DNA from: Paratinospora sagittata
Taxonomy: Eukaryota > Streptophyta > Magnoliopsida > Ranunculales > Menispermaceae
Length of the DNA: 64,000 nucleotides
Reading direction: 5' to 3'
NCBI GenBank assembly: GCA_035771175.1
Contig: CM069608.1
Coordinates: 29,574,019 to 29,638,018 of the forward strand
Of the stretch, positions 35,721 through 46,376 are shown in pieces; the stretch's first letter is position 1; each line of letters opens with the position of its first letter. The notes beneath the pieces are model-generated. The model made no database searches. It saw only the letters and a list, made by a program, of their open reading frames with translations, and was not told the origin of the DNA. A program made the translations under genes and the position numbers.

Positions 35721-36345
35721 CCCTTATGTATAGGAAAAAATTATTTTATTATTTCTTTTATTTTTTAATCGATCCAAAGTAGTTTTGTTTTATTTAGTTT
35801 TGTTTTATAGTATGCAATCACAGGTGTAACAATGGGTGTTTTAAAAATGAGTAATACTTAACTAATACACTTTTTTAACACATTTTATTGACATTGCTCT
35901 TAAGAGTTGTTGGATCGCTTTATATCACGTGTTGATGTGTGATTCGAGACTATTTAATAACTTTAAGGACAATGTCAATAAAAATATATTTGAAAAACGT
36001 GTTTTCAAAACATTTTCCCTTAAAAATTAATAAAGCTTGTACAACTCATTGAAGTTGCATTATGAGCCTCTTAAAAAAAAAGAAAAAAGAAAAAAGGCTA
36101 TTGTTATATATATGCATATATAATCTAAACCGGACAATCTGGCAACAGCTGAGCTGACAGACTATTTGTTGAACCGGGGAATAAGCCGGACGGTCAGTCA
36201 CATGGGGATGGATTAAAGTAAACAAACAAACACAACCGAACAGTTGGACCGGACCCACCCAAAACGGGAAAACCAGTTTACTGGTGGGCCGGGTTTTGCT
36301 CTCATCAACGGTTCAAGCAACCCAACCGACCCAAAAAGCCCTTAC
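35721..36345. other. Upstream region of the arabinogalactan peptide gene
   Basis: AT-rich to about 36110, then more mixed. No transposon ends were recognised. It probably holds the distal promoter of the gene at 36624, but no specific element could be supported. Confidence 0.4.
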
Positions 36346-36352
36346 TATAAAT
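36346..36352 (+). promoter_or_regulatory. TATA box of the arabinogalactan peptide gene
   Basis: TATAAAT, about 278 bases before the ATG. Transcription would be expected to start about 25-35 bases downstream, giving a leader of roughly 240 bases. Confidence 0.6.
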
Positions 36353-36438
36353 CAACGTCTCCTCCTCAAACTCGTCTCCTCCACGGCACCAACAAAATCA
36401 CAAGCGCTGATTTTCCTCTTAGGGTTTCAATCTCGCGA

Positions 36439-36563
36439 GATCTCTCTCTCTCTATCTCTGCGGCTCTCCGGAGCCATCGCAGAGATTTTCGGTGCCGTAC
36501 GAGAGTTGGTGATTCGTTCTTGTTAAGAGAAAGAGAGAGTCTTCGCAGAGAGAGAGAGAGAGA
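36439..36563 (+). repeat. CT and GA microsatellites in the 5' leader
   Basis: (TC)n at 36439-36460 and (AG)n at 36547-36563, both between the TATA box and the start codon. CT/GA runs in plant leaders are common and can bind GAGA-type factors; a role here is inference. Confidence 0.7.
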
Positions 36564-36623
36564 TTGATCGATTTTTGGTTTTGTTTTGTGTGAGATTCTT
36601 CACGGTTCAGACAGAGTGAGAAA

Positions 36624-37957
36624 ATGGCGGTTTCTAGGGTTTCTTCTGGAGTAATGGTGCTTTTGGCTTTGATCTTGAGCGTTGTTTTGCCGTCTGTTAA
36701 CGCCCAAGTCGCGGCTCCTGCGCCAGCCCCGACTAGCGACGGTACGGTGTTTTCTTATCTGATCCGAAGATGGTGGTCGTGATAATGTGGTTCATTTCGA
36801 GTCTGATTTGTTACTGAATTTCTTATTTTTTTCCCTTTTTTTAATGTTTTTTTCTTGGTGTTTTCTGATTTTTTTTCGTTTGAATATTCTTTATCTGTTT
36901 AATTTGATGAGGAGCATTATATGCTTCATTTTGAATCTGATTTGTTTCTGCATTTACGTTTTGTTTTTAAGAGGATTTGGTGTTGCTTGGTTTGTTTTTG
37001 TGTGTTAGCTTCGTGTTTCTGGAATTTTCGTTACATTTTCATCTTTCGATGATGTTCTTTTAGTGGTTCTTTGTCCTCTTTCTTTCTTTTACGAGATTTG
37101 GAGAACTCATTGTTCGTAGAAAAGGTGTCTCCATTATAGGTTGAGGTTTTGAAGTCTGTTTGAAGCATTTTCTCTCATCTAGAATCTTTTTGCCAGAATC
37201 ACTCGCGATTGTGAAAGAATGTTCAGTCTGCATGTGACATTTTGTCAATGTTGTGTTCGAATAGCTTGTTTTATTAAAAAATGATGAATATTTTATTTGG
37301 ATGGATGTTCCAATCTTTGCTTAGTTTTTTGTTTCATTTCCTCCTTTTCTACATATTTGTTTTGCCCTAAATTTCTTCCAAATGTCAGTTCTGAAACCGC
37401 TTTGATTGCACGAAAATTATATTTTTCTGATGGAGTGGGAAATATTTCTTTTTCGTTTATTATATTGTTCTATTTCACGCCACTCAAGGTCATTTTCGCG
37501 GTCATAAACCAATTGATCTCACAGCCAGACTCATCCGAATTGAAACTGACATCTTAACCGTCCAATCTTGTGATTATATCTTGTTTTTTTTTCTTAGTTA
37601 TTTTACGTCTACTGCAATTTGTTAACTAAAAATGGTGTTTTCTTATTCCTGATTATAGAGTTCAATTAGTGTACCGTTACCATTGATTTTGATTAATAAA
37701 TGGGACAATCTGCGTTAATGTGTTCATGATTCAAAATTTCAAATGATATTTTTCTTAATTTTACTCGTTCCCAAACCGATAATTGATGTAAATTTATAGT
37801 AAGTGGTTTCTGATCAATGAAATGATTTCATTGATTTGGGTTTTCAGGGACGTCGGTTGACCAAGGAATCGCATATGTGCTGATGCTGGTGGCGCTTGCG
37901 CTTACTTACCTTATCCACCCTCTAGACGCTTCCTCTTACAACTTTTTCTCAGCTTGA
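36624..37957 (+). CDS. Arabinogalactan peptide precursor (AGP16/20/22 type), two exons
   Basis: Exons 36624-36741 and 37848-37957, joined in phase 1 across a GT-AG intron (glycine codon G|GG), give 75 residues. Residues 1-27 are a signal peptide (hydrophobic VMVLLALILSVVLP). The mature part is very short: Q28 followed by VAAPAPAPTS with alternating Ala-Pro/Thr. In this family such prolines are hydroxylated and carry arabinogalactan. The tail from about residue 39 (DGTSVDQGIAYVLMLVALA...) is the C-terminal signal exchanged for a glycosylphosphatidylinositol anchor, so the product should sit on the outer face of the plasma membrane or in the wall. The tail ALTYLIHPLDASSYNFF is the hallmark of the AGP16/20/22 group. 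The start is the first ATG of the exon and fits the family. It is the only intact host gene seen in the window. The exact family member cannot be named. Confidence 0.95.
36742..37847 (+). other. Intron of the arabinogalactan peptide gene
   Basis: 1106 bases, from GTACGG to a T-rich stretch ending TTTTCAG, phase 1. T-rich as usual for dicot introns. Several short frames in it are chance. It separates the mature peptide and its signal sequence from the anchor signal. Confidence 0.92.
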
Positions 37958-38954
37958 GAGAAAGATATGAAGAGAAAATGGTGACTATCGATTTGGGGTA
38001 GAATATATTGTTATTAATGGGTTGGTGGATGAGGAGGATTATTCAGCAGATGATAGTGGCATTTGTACATGATTTGGGGCTATGTTTGGGGGATAAATGT
38101 GTTTGGATTTGGGGATTTTTCATGTGGGTGGTATTTCATTATTAAGATTCTTCACCATTTCATTTTCTTCTCTGTCATCATCTCTCTGAGTATTTGCTTT
38201 CTGTTTGATGATACATTGATTTTCCTAAGTACTCAAATCTCAGATTTCTAAACTTCCTTCCCTCATCATGTCGTTGATGTTCATGTGCACACTAAATGAT
38301 GTTCTTTGGACCTTCATAATAAGGAATAGATATGATTAAATTTGATAAAAACCACCAGTGATAAAATTGCAGCCTTATCTATTCCCCTTGATCCATCCTT
38401 ATAAGGACTTATATATACATCAATGGGTCTCAGACAATTTAAAAAGATCAAATGAAATTTGATTAATGGGCTTGGTTTGTGTATTTTTTCTATTTTCGTA
38501 ACAATTGTGATATAATAGTTTTAGAAAATTAGATGCTCAAGCCTGTATGTATCATGCGAACGTAAATATTAACAATATTTGAGTTACATCAATATTATCT
38601 TTTTGTTTGTTTTAGTTTCTGGTTCTGAAAATTGCTTTACTCTTACTAAAATTACTTTCTCATGTTCCACTCCAGCTGAACCCAAAAAATGAAAAAATAA
38701 AAAAAATTCTAAAGTGATTTAAATCATGGCTATATGATATTAGATGATTAGATTGTGTAAGTTGTCTGTGATGACGTGGGAGTTGTTGGTTTGAATGTAG
38801 GAAAACACCTCTCCAAAAGAAAATCTGAGACTGCGTTCACTTGTGATGACCACATGATTTTAAAGCATTGGGTTGGTTGTTTTATGTGGTTAGAGATAGA
38901 TGTAATTCAAGCTACCTAAGAAATATGGAGGGATAGGAGTTTAAGGCCTAAAAG

Positions 38955-38996
<42 letters not shown>

Positions 38997-39506
38997 TTAT
39001 TATATAAATAAAAATTGAAAGATTAGAAAAAAAAATGGAAGAAATTAACTTCATTCATCGTATTGTCTAAAGATACATGTATAAAAAGATATTTCTAAAT
39101 GTCGTGCCTGCATTATTTAAGGAATGGTTTCTATGTGTGGGCAGATTACTATCCCATGTACTTTTATCTTTAACCAAAAAAAAAAAGTTAAAAAAAAATC
39201 GTTCTTAGATTAATGCAATTAAATAATAATGATTATACAACAATCATTCTTGAATTAATGCAATTAAATGACAACAGATCTATATAAATGTTTTTTTTAA
39301 ATAAACAATTTCTATTTATAACTACAATATCTTATTCAATGTCCGTGTGTCATTAATTAGGTTAATAACCTCCCACTAAGCCCACACGTGTGATAAATAA
39401 ATTTGCTTTAGAATAAAAACTTAATCTGGCCATATAGTATTGCAATTTCCCATTTTATTTTATGTATTAATATAAAAATTTTAAATATATGAATTATAGT
39501 TGTTTT
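37958..39506. other. 3' flank of the gene, then intergenic
   Basis: The 3' untranslated region probably runs to about 38250-38350; no clear polyadenylation site is decisive. Further on there is a (TA)n run at 38958-38993 and a local near-duplication of TTAATGCAATTAAAT (39211 and 39256). No gene was recognised. Confidence 0.5.
38958..38993. repeat. (TA)n microsatellite
   Basis: About 36 bases of uninterrupted alternating T and A. Confidence 0.95.
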
Positions 39507-40130
39507 TGTTAGGATATGTGTTGTTGCTGTATAGTATTTTGTTCTATCTGTTTAACTTCTGTAACAGTCACTGAATTAGTTAGTTAGGTAGTTAGTTATT
39601 TCAGCTGTCATGAGAACCATTTTCTAAAGCTTTTCTGGTGTATAAATACTTATACCTTATGTACATTTTCAGCTATCAATACAATCTCTGTTTTCTCTTG
39701 TTGAAACCTCTACTTCATTCTTGAATTCTTTCATAGTATCAGAGTATCTGATCCATGGCGGAATTATAACTCTTCTTCGTCACTCAGTGGTTTCTCTTCA
39801 TCAATGTGATTTAGTCCAGTGATCTTCAGCCATACGTTCTTTGATGAAGGGAATTTCTTGATCTGGAGTCAACAAATGATGAGAGCTATTCGAGGACATA
39901 AACTTCATAAATTTGTTGATGATGGAGTGAGATCTCCACCTAAATTTCTCTCTACTAATGATGCTGCTCAAGGTATCATTAATCCCGAGTTCTTGGATTG
40001 GGGTCAACTGGATCAACTGTTGTTTTCTTGGCTTCTTTCGTCAATGACTGAGCCAATCTTGACTCAGTTGGTTGGATGCGAGACATTTGTGCAAGTGTGG
40101 AAGACTCGATCTCAGATACAGTATAGGCAT
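39507..40130 (+). mobile_element. Copia LTR-gag fragment, + arm of an inverted pair
   Basis: A 227-bp LTR (39507-39733, TGTTAGGATATG...TTCTTTCA) is followed by TAGTATCAGAG (a decayed primer-binding site), then a gag start near 39755 with stops and, from 39819, SHTFFDEGNFLIWSQQMMRA and later WLLSSMTEPILTQLVG with CETFVQVWKT. This is the N-terminal gag of a copia element different from copies 1-3. Past about 40113 the sequence turns into the complement of the opposite arm. Confidence 0.75.
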
Positions 40131-40538
40131 CTGTACGTGAACTAACTGAAATAACAAATGAGTCATAAGCAGGAGGCAATCCTTCAAAGATCGCTTCAAT
40201 ATGATCCTTCGGTGCCATGACATGGCCAACAGATGCTAACTGATCCACCAAAGACTTAACTTTCAACAGATAATCTAGATCGGCTTTCTTGGTGCGCTGC
40301 AACCTGGTGCGTATTCGTGATACTTTTGCTTGAGTTTGTGTGGTGAAATAGACTTCCAATATTGTCTGCCACACTTGCGCAGATATCTTACATTCAACCA
40401 ACCGAGTCAAGATTGGTTAAGTCATTCAAGAAAGAAGCCAAGAAAACAACAGTTGATCCAGTTGATCCCAATCTAAGAACTCAAGATTAATGATACCTTG
40501 AGCAACATCATTAGCAAAGAGAATTTTAGGTGGAGATC

Positions 40539-40948
40539 TGTTGTGCGGAATCGTGGTAAAGTATGAAAGAAAAACAAGACAACAAATTTAACGTGGTTCG
40601 GCAAATTGCCTATGTCCACGGGAGACAACAAACTTGTATTATCAGAGAATACAAACTACACCCTTAGGTGAATCATACAGATTAGATCTTTTAAATAGAT
40701 CTCTCAGAATAGAACTCTCTAATTCTCAAGAATTAATTTTGAAGAATGAAGTTAAGCTCTATTTTATAGGAGTAATCAGGGGTATTTTCGTAATTATAAA
40801 TATATTATTTTAATATATTTATATTTAAATAAAAGCTTTCGGCGCATTCGGCGCCGAATGCGCCACCTTCCATTTCTTTAATGCCATCTTTGTTTATTTA
40901 GCCACCCATTTGTTTTCATGTTGTTGGCCACATGAGTGGTCCCCCACA
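40539..40948 (-). repeat. 3' LTR of copia copy 2
   Basis: 410 bp; on the - strand it starts TGTGGGGGACC and ends CGCACAACA. It holds a 24-bp perfect palindrome at 40841-40864 (arms GGCGCATTCGGC and GCCGAATGCGCC). The gag-pol end precedes it, with a polypurine tract. Confidence 0.9.
40841..40864. repeat. 24-bp perfect palindrome in LTR
   Basis: GGCGCATTCGGC followed directly by its complement GCCGAATGCGCC. In the 5' LTR the same arms flank 16 further bases, see 46065-46104. Confidence 0.95.
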
Positions 40949-41110
40949 AATCTCCACCTCCACCTCATGTGGAACAGATCTTCACCATACCTGCAACAAT
41001 TTGTCAATTAAACCTGCAAAGCAACAATCTTCACCGTGACGAACTTCCTTCAAAAAACTGTTGCTGCCTCCAATAGTGCCCTTAGGCACTCCAAGCTCGT
41101 GAGATGTTGA

Positions 41111-44100
41111 TCAAGTCCAAACGATGTTGATCAAGTCCAAACAATGTTGGAACTTGATTCTTGTAACCACCTTTGTAAGCATATCTGCTGGGTTATCTCC
41201 AGTCTTGATCTTTTGCAGAAGAATACTCCCTTCTTCTACTATTTCTCGAACAAAATGAAAACGAACATCAATATGCTTCGTTCGACTGTGATGAACTTGG
41301 TTCTTTGCCAAACAAATGACACTCTGGCTGTCGCAGAAAACTTTAACATTTTTCTGCACAATTCCCAAGTTTTTAGTCAATCCATAAAGCCAGATTGCTT
41401 CCTTGAAAGCTTCTGTTACTGCCATGTACTCTGCCTCTGTAGTAGACAAAGCAACCGTTGACTGTAGTGTTGATCTCCAACTCACTGGTCCTCCTGCCAT
41501 AGTAAAAACATAACCAGTAGTAGATCTGCGCTTATCAAGATCTCCAGCATAGTCCGAATCCACATATCCGACTAGATGCTTACAACTCTTCAAATCTCTC
41601 TCGAACTTTAAACCAATATCTACAGTACCATGAATATACCGTAGAATCCACTTCACTGCTTGCCAGTGGCCTTTACCGGGGTTGTGCATGTAACGACTTA
41701 CCATACTTACAGCATGTGAAATGTCAGGTTTGGTACACACCATAGCATACATCAAGGCACCAACAGCATTTGCATATGGAATATTCTCTATTTGCTTCTT
41801 CTGATCCTCGGAATTTGGTGACATTGATGAACTTAGCTTGAAATGTGGTGCCAATGGTGTGCTCACAGGTTTTGTGTCATTACCGATGCCAAAAGTTTGA
41901 AGAATTTTCTTCAAATGCTGAGTCTGAGTCAATTAGATTATGCCTTTGACTCTGTCTCGAGTTATCTCCATCTCGAGAATTTTTCTGGCCTCTCCAAGAT
42001 CCTTCATTTCAAACTCTGAGCTCAATTGAGCCTTCAGCTTGTTGATCTCCACTTTGCGTTTAGATGCGATTAACATATCATCTACATATAAAAGCAAGTA
42101 GATAAATGTACCATCTTGAAGTTTGCGATAGTAGACACAATGATCAAACTGACTTCGGGTATATTTTTGCCCTTGGATGAAGCTGTCAAATCGCTTGTAC
42201 CACTGTCTCGGTGACTGCTTCAGGCCATATAGTGACTTGCTCAACTTGCAAGCCCAATTCTCTCTTCCTGGTACTTTGAATCCATCTGGTTGAGACATAT
42301 ATATCTCCTCGTCCAAATTACCATGCAGAAAAGCAGTTTTGACATCGAGTTGGGCTAACTCGAGATCAAACTGTGCAACCAAAGCCAATAATATTCGAAT
42401 TGACGAATGCTTAACAACAGGTGAGAATACCTCATTGTAGTCAATTTCTTCCCTCTGAGCGTAGCCTTTTGCTACCAGTCTGGCTTTGTATCGGATACCA
42501 TCTGTGCTGGGAGAGCCGTCCTTCTTAGCGAAAATCCATTTGCAGCCAATTGGTTTCTTTCCTTTTGGAAGTGGAACCAACTTCCAAGTCTGATTCTGAT
42601 GGAGTGATGTCATCTCCTCATTCATTGCCATTTTCCACTTATCACTCTCCATACTCTGAATAGCATCTTTGTAATTGTATGGAATATCATCCCCGGTGAC
42701 TGGAAATGCATATGCAACCATGTCAGTGTACCGAGCAGGTTTGCGGATTTCTCTTCGTGGTCGACTGGTAGCAATTGATTATGGTTCTTGACTGATGTCT
42801 GGTCCTGGAGCCTCCACCTCAACTGAGATTTCCTCCTCTTCTTCAGGATGGTTGGATATCTTTGCTGACTTGCTAGGAGTTACTGGAATATCTAACTCCA
42901 CCTGCTGAGGCAAATCTGGATCGCGATTTTCTTTATCAGAAACTGTATGCTTTAACATCACAAATTCATCAAAAGTTACATCTCGACTTTTTACAATTGT
43001 CTTTGTATCAGGGTTCCATAGTCGGAAAGCCTTAACTCATTCACTAAAGCCCATGAAAATCGCTTTCTTGGACCTAGGATCCAGTTTGGATTCTTTCACA
43101 TGAAAATATGCAGTGCATCCAAAAATGCGTAGAGAATCATAATCTGAAACGGGGTGTCCAGACCATACCGCCTTGGGAGTTTTGCCATCTAGTGCTGTTG
43201 CAGGAAGTCGATTGATGATATGAGAGGCATATGACAAAGCTTCAGCCCAAAATGCCTTGCTCAGTCCAGAATGAGATAACATGCAGCGAACTTTATCTAC
43301 CAAAGTACGATTCATGCGTTCAGCAACACCGTTTTGTTGTGGCGTGCCTGGGACTGTGAAATGTCTGACAATCCCTTCATTCTCACAAAATTTCTGAAAT
43401 GGGTCTGACTTGTATTCTCCTCCATTATCAGATCTGAGCCTCTTAATCTTCCTTCTCGTTTGGGTTTCTACCATTTTCTTCCATATAAGAAAGATATCTA
43501 GCACTTCATCTTTATGCTTCATGGTATAAACCCAAACATAGCGTGAGAAATCATCAATGAAAGTAACAAACCAACGTTTACCTCCCAATGAAACATTTTG
43601 AGAGGGTCCCCAAACGTCACTATGAACATAATCCAATGTTCCTTTTGTGCGGTGGATGACAGTTCCAAACCTGACTCTCGTCTGCTTGCCTAGGATACAG
43701 TGCTCGCAGAAGTCAAGTTTCCCGATTTTTGCACCTTTCAGAGAACCTTGCTTTATCAAGGTTTGAAGAGTCTTCTCTCCAACATGTCCGAGCCGCATGT
43801 GCCAAAATCGGGAAGTGTCCGATGAAACATCATTAGAATTGGTGCAAGCTGAGACACTTTCGATTACTGTGTGTCCGTCAAGGAAATAAAGATTTCCTTT
43901 CTGAGTACCCTTCATGGCCAATAGTGCTCCACGTATAACCTTTAGGACTCCACCTTCAATGGTTACCTTGTAACCGCTGGAATCAAGGACTCCTAAGGAT
44001 ATCAGATTTTTCTTCAGATCTGGAACATATCTGACGTCCGTGAGCCGTTTTGTTGTACCGTCATGCATCTTAAGGCGTATAGTTCCAATACCTTTTGTGT

Positions 44101-45097
44101 GGCAGGTATTGTTGTTGCCCATGACCACGACTCCTCCATCGAACTCATCCAATTTTGAGAACCAATGGCGATTCAGACACATATGATAGGAACATCCAGA
44201 ATCTAAAATCCATCTATCAGACTGAATGTCTATAATTGAAACTGAGAATGCAGAATCTTCTTCAGCCTTCTGTGCCACATTTGCATCTGTCTTGCCCTTA
44301 TTTGGACAATTTTTCTTCCAGTGCCCCTTTTGGTGACAATAGGCACATTCATCCTTTGCAAGACGTTGACGTGATGAAAGACCTTTTGACTTTGAGCGGG
44401 ATCGGCCTCGCCCACTGGATCTATCAGATCTGTTGTTAGCCCTGCCTCTGGATACTGTCAAGGCTGCTGGTGATGCTTCCTTGTGATCGCGTTGGTCCTT
44501 CCTTCGATACTCGTTGTTCACCAAAGCATTTGAAACATCACTGAATTTAACCTCATCTTTACCATATAGCAAAGTTGTTGTTAAATGTTCATAACTTTCA
44601 GGCAAAGAGTTTAACAACAATAGTGCCTTATCCTCATCAAGAGGGTCAACATCTAGATTTAGTAGATCAGCAAGAATCTTGTTGAATTTATCAAGATGCT
44701 CACACATGGGGGTACCTTCCTTGTACTGAAAGCGATAGAGCTTCTTCTTCAGGTAGATGCGGTTCTCTACGCTTTTCGTCATGTACTTGTCCTCCAGTTT
44801 CTTCCAGAGACTTATTGCCATAGTCTCTTTCATGAAAAAATACTTCTGATCTTTGGCCAAACAGAGTCTGATTGTTCCACAAGCTTGACGATTGACGAAA
44901 TACCAATCATCACCGGACATATCCTTGGGCTTGGTTTCCAAGGCGATATGTGATCCTTCTCGGAATAAGAGATCTTGATCTTCGCATTGCCACATGCCAA
45001 AGTTGTTGGTGCCGTTAAATTTCTCCACCTCGAACTTTGCGTTGGACAGCGAACTTCTTTGTCAAGGCCTGCGTGTGCTTGGGATTTCCTCCGCCAT
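41111..45097 (-). pseudogene. Gag-pol polyprotein of copia copy 2, broken by few stops
   Basis: The ATG is at 45097 (MAEEIPSTRRP, then TGA where copies 1 and 3 have TGG). A long open stretch 45028-43037 covers gag, zinc knuckle (CAYCHQKGHWKKNC, about 44360-44320), protease (ILDSGCSYHM, about 44210-44180) and integrase (WHMRLGH, CEHCILGKQ, HSDVWGP, RSDNGGEY, TPQQNGVAERMNRTL). Stops follow at FSE*VKAF (43037), at QEP*SIATS (about 42779) and at GII*LTQ (41935). RT (YVDDMLIAS, about 42090-42060) and RNase H ([17 protein letters not shown]) are otherwise well kept. A 20-bp duplication of GATGTTGATCAAGTCCAAAC at about 41103-41142 shifts the C-terminus, which ends NIVWT instead of RARSA. Close to functional but not intact. 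Confidence 0.92.
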
Positions 45098-45747
45098 TTA
45101 GACCGAAGATATTTATGACGTCGAAAAGTGCTTGAAAAATGATAAACAACTCCAACTAAGCTATATCAATAACTTAGCAGCTGAATCTGCAGAAACTGAT
45201 TGCACGGTTGCGTCCGGAACGGTCGAAAATGGTGGAAACGAGTCTGACTTTGCTGAAATCAGCCGAAAAAATGAGCCGAATATGGTTGGTGAACAGGAAT
45301 TGATGAATAGGATCGAGCTGAACGCGGACTGCGCCTGAGGAACAATGACGGCCCAAAAAGGGACGGGGTCGGTAAACAGTGACGGGCCGAAACAGTGGCT
45401 GGACCGATGAACAGTGACGGGCTGAAACTGGGGCTGGGTTGTGAATAGTAACGGTCGAAACAGGGACTGTGCCGTGAATAGTGACGGGCCGAAACAGGGG
45501 ATGGGCCGGTGAACATCGATGAACAGTGTCGGTAAATGCAGTACAGGGATCAAACTTTGATCGGCTCCTGTGAACTCGTTTCTTGTCCGTTTTTCTCGCC
45601 GTTGATTGCGTTGGACTCCTGAGAACAAGAGCTACCTCCACGGGTGATCAGAAAACTGTTCCGATCACTTTTACAAAATCTCAAAAATTTCGACGCTATT
45701 TCGAAAATTCGACAGAGTGTCCGTTTTTTCTTCCAGAGCTTCACCTT
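45098..45747 (-). other. Untranslated leader of copia copy 2
   Basis: Between primer-binding site and gag. It contains diverged repeats of the type CTGTTTCGGCCCGTCACTATTCAC (about 45350-45530), related to the leader repeats of copies 1 and 3. Frames through it are repeat by-products. Confidence 0.7.
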
Positions 45748-45763
45748 GACTCTGATACCAATT
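45748..45763 (-). other. Primer-binding site of copia copy 2
   Basis: On the - strand aaTTGGTATCAGAGTC directly follows the 5' LTR; complementary to the end of initiator tRNA-Met. Confidence 0.88.
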
Positions 45764-46188
45764 TGTTGTGCGGAATTGTGGTAAAGTATGAAAGAAAAAC
45801 AAGACAAAAAATTTAACGTGGTTCGGCAAATTGCCTACGTCCACGGGAGACAACAAACTTGTATTATCAGAGAATACAAACTACACCCTTAGGTGAATCA
45901 TACAGATTAGATCTCTTAAATAGATCTCTCAGAATAGAACTCTTTGACTCTCATGAATTAATTTTGAAGAATGAAGTTAAGTTTTATTTATAGGAGTAAC
46001 CAGGAGCATTTTCGTAATTATAAATATATTATTTTAATATATTTATATTTAAATAAAAGCTTTCGGCGCATTCGGCTCCGTCATTTGACGGCGCCGAATG
46101 CGCCACCTTCCATTTCTTTAATGCCATCTTTGTTTATTTAGCCACCCATTTGTTTTCATGTTATCGGCCACATGAGTGGTCCCCCACA
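45764..46188 (-). repeat. 5' LTR of copia copy 2
   Basis: 425 bp, otherwise like the 3' LTR with roughly a dozen or more base differences by eye, plus 16 extra bases in the middle of the palindrome (hairpin 46065-46104). Confidence 0.9.
46065..46104. repeat. 40-bp hairpin in LTR
   Basis: Arms GGCGCATTCGGC and GCCGAATGCGCC around a centre with its own stem CCGTCA/TGACGG. The 3' LTR lacks exactly this centre. Confidence 0.9.
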
Positions 46189-46376
46189 AGATCTCACTCC
46201 ATCATCAACAAATTTTTGAAGTTTATGTCCTCGAATAGCTCCCACCGTATCAAAAAATTCCCTTCATCAAGGTGGCTGAAGATCACTGGACTAAATCGCG
46301 TTGATGAATAGGAACTATTGAGTGACGAAGAAGAGTTTGATTCTGCCACACTGATCAGATGCTCTGATACCATGAA

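Larger units (their letters stand above)
40539..46188 (-). mobile_element. Ty1/copia element, Tork/Tnt1-like (copy 2), complete
   Basis: 5650 bp with two LTRs (5' 45764-46188, 3' 40539-40948), primer-binding site, leader, gag-pol and polypurine tract. Perfect 5-bp target duplication agatc at 40534-40538 and 46189-46193, lying in the - strand copia gag. It is the best preserved of the three copies structurally. Confidence 0.93.
40131..46376 (-). mobile_element. Copia gag fragment, - arm of the inverted pair, split by copia copy 2
   Basis: On the - strand from 46376: GGTATCAGAGC (primer-binding site), a gag start (AESNSSSSLNSSYS), then DEGNFLI with a small deletion. The 5.65-kb copia copy 2 interrupts it at GTGGAGATC. 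After it the frame goes on (QLDQLLFSWLLS, TRLVECKISAQVWQTILEVY, LQRTKKADLDYLLKVKSLVD, FEGLPPAYDSFVISVSSRTD). It reaches AYTVSEIES at about 40110, where it meets the + arm. It therefore holds more of gag than the + arm. No LTR body is seen next to 46376. Confidence 0.75.

Noticed and set aside
36787..37557. Open frames of 62-86 codons on both strands between the exons of the AGP gene
   Set aside because: They lie in the T-rich intron, have low-complexity Phe/Leu-rich translations and no recognisable domain.
40841..40864. 24-bp GC-rich palindrome as a transcription terminator
   Set aside because: No T-tract follows, and this kind of terminator does not apply to plant nuclear genes. The other LTR has a longer hairpin at the same place.
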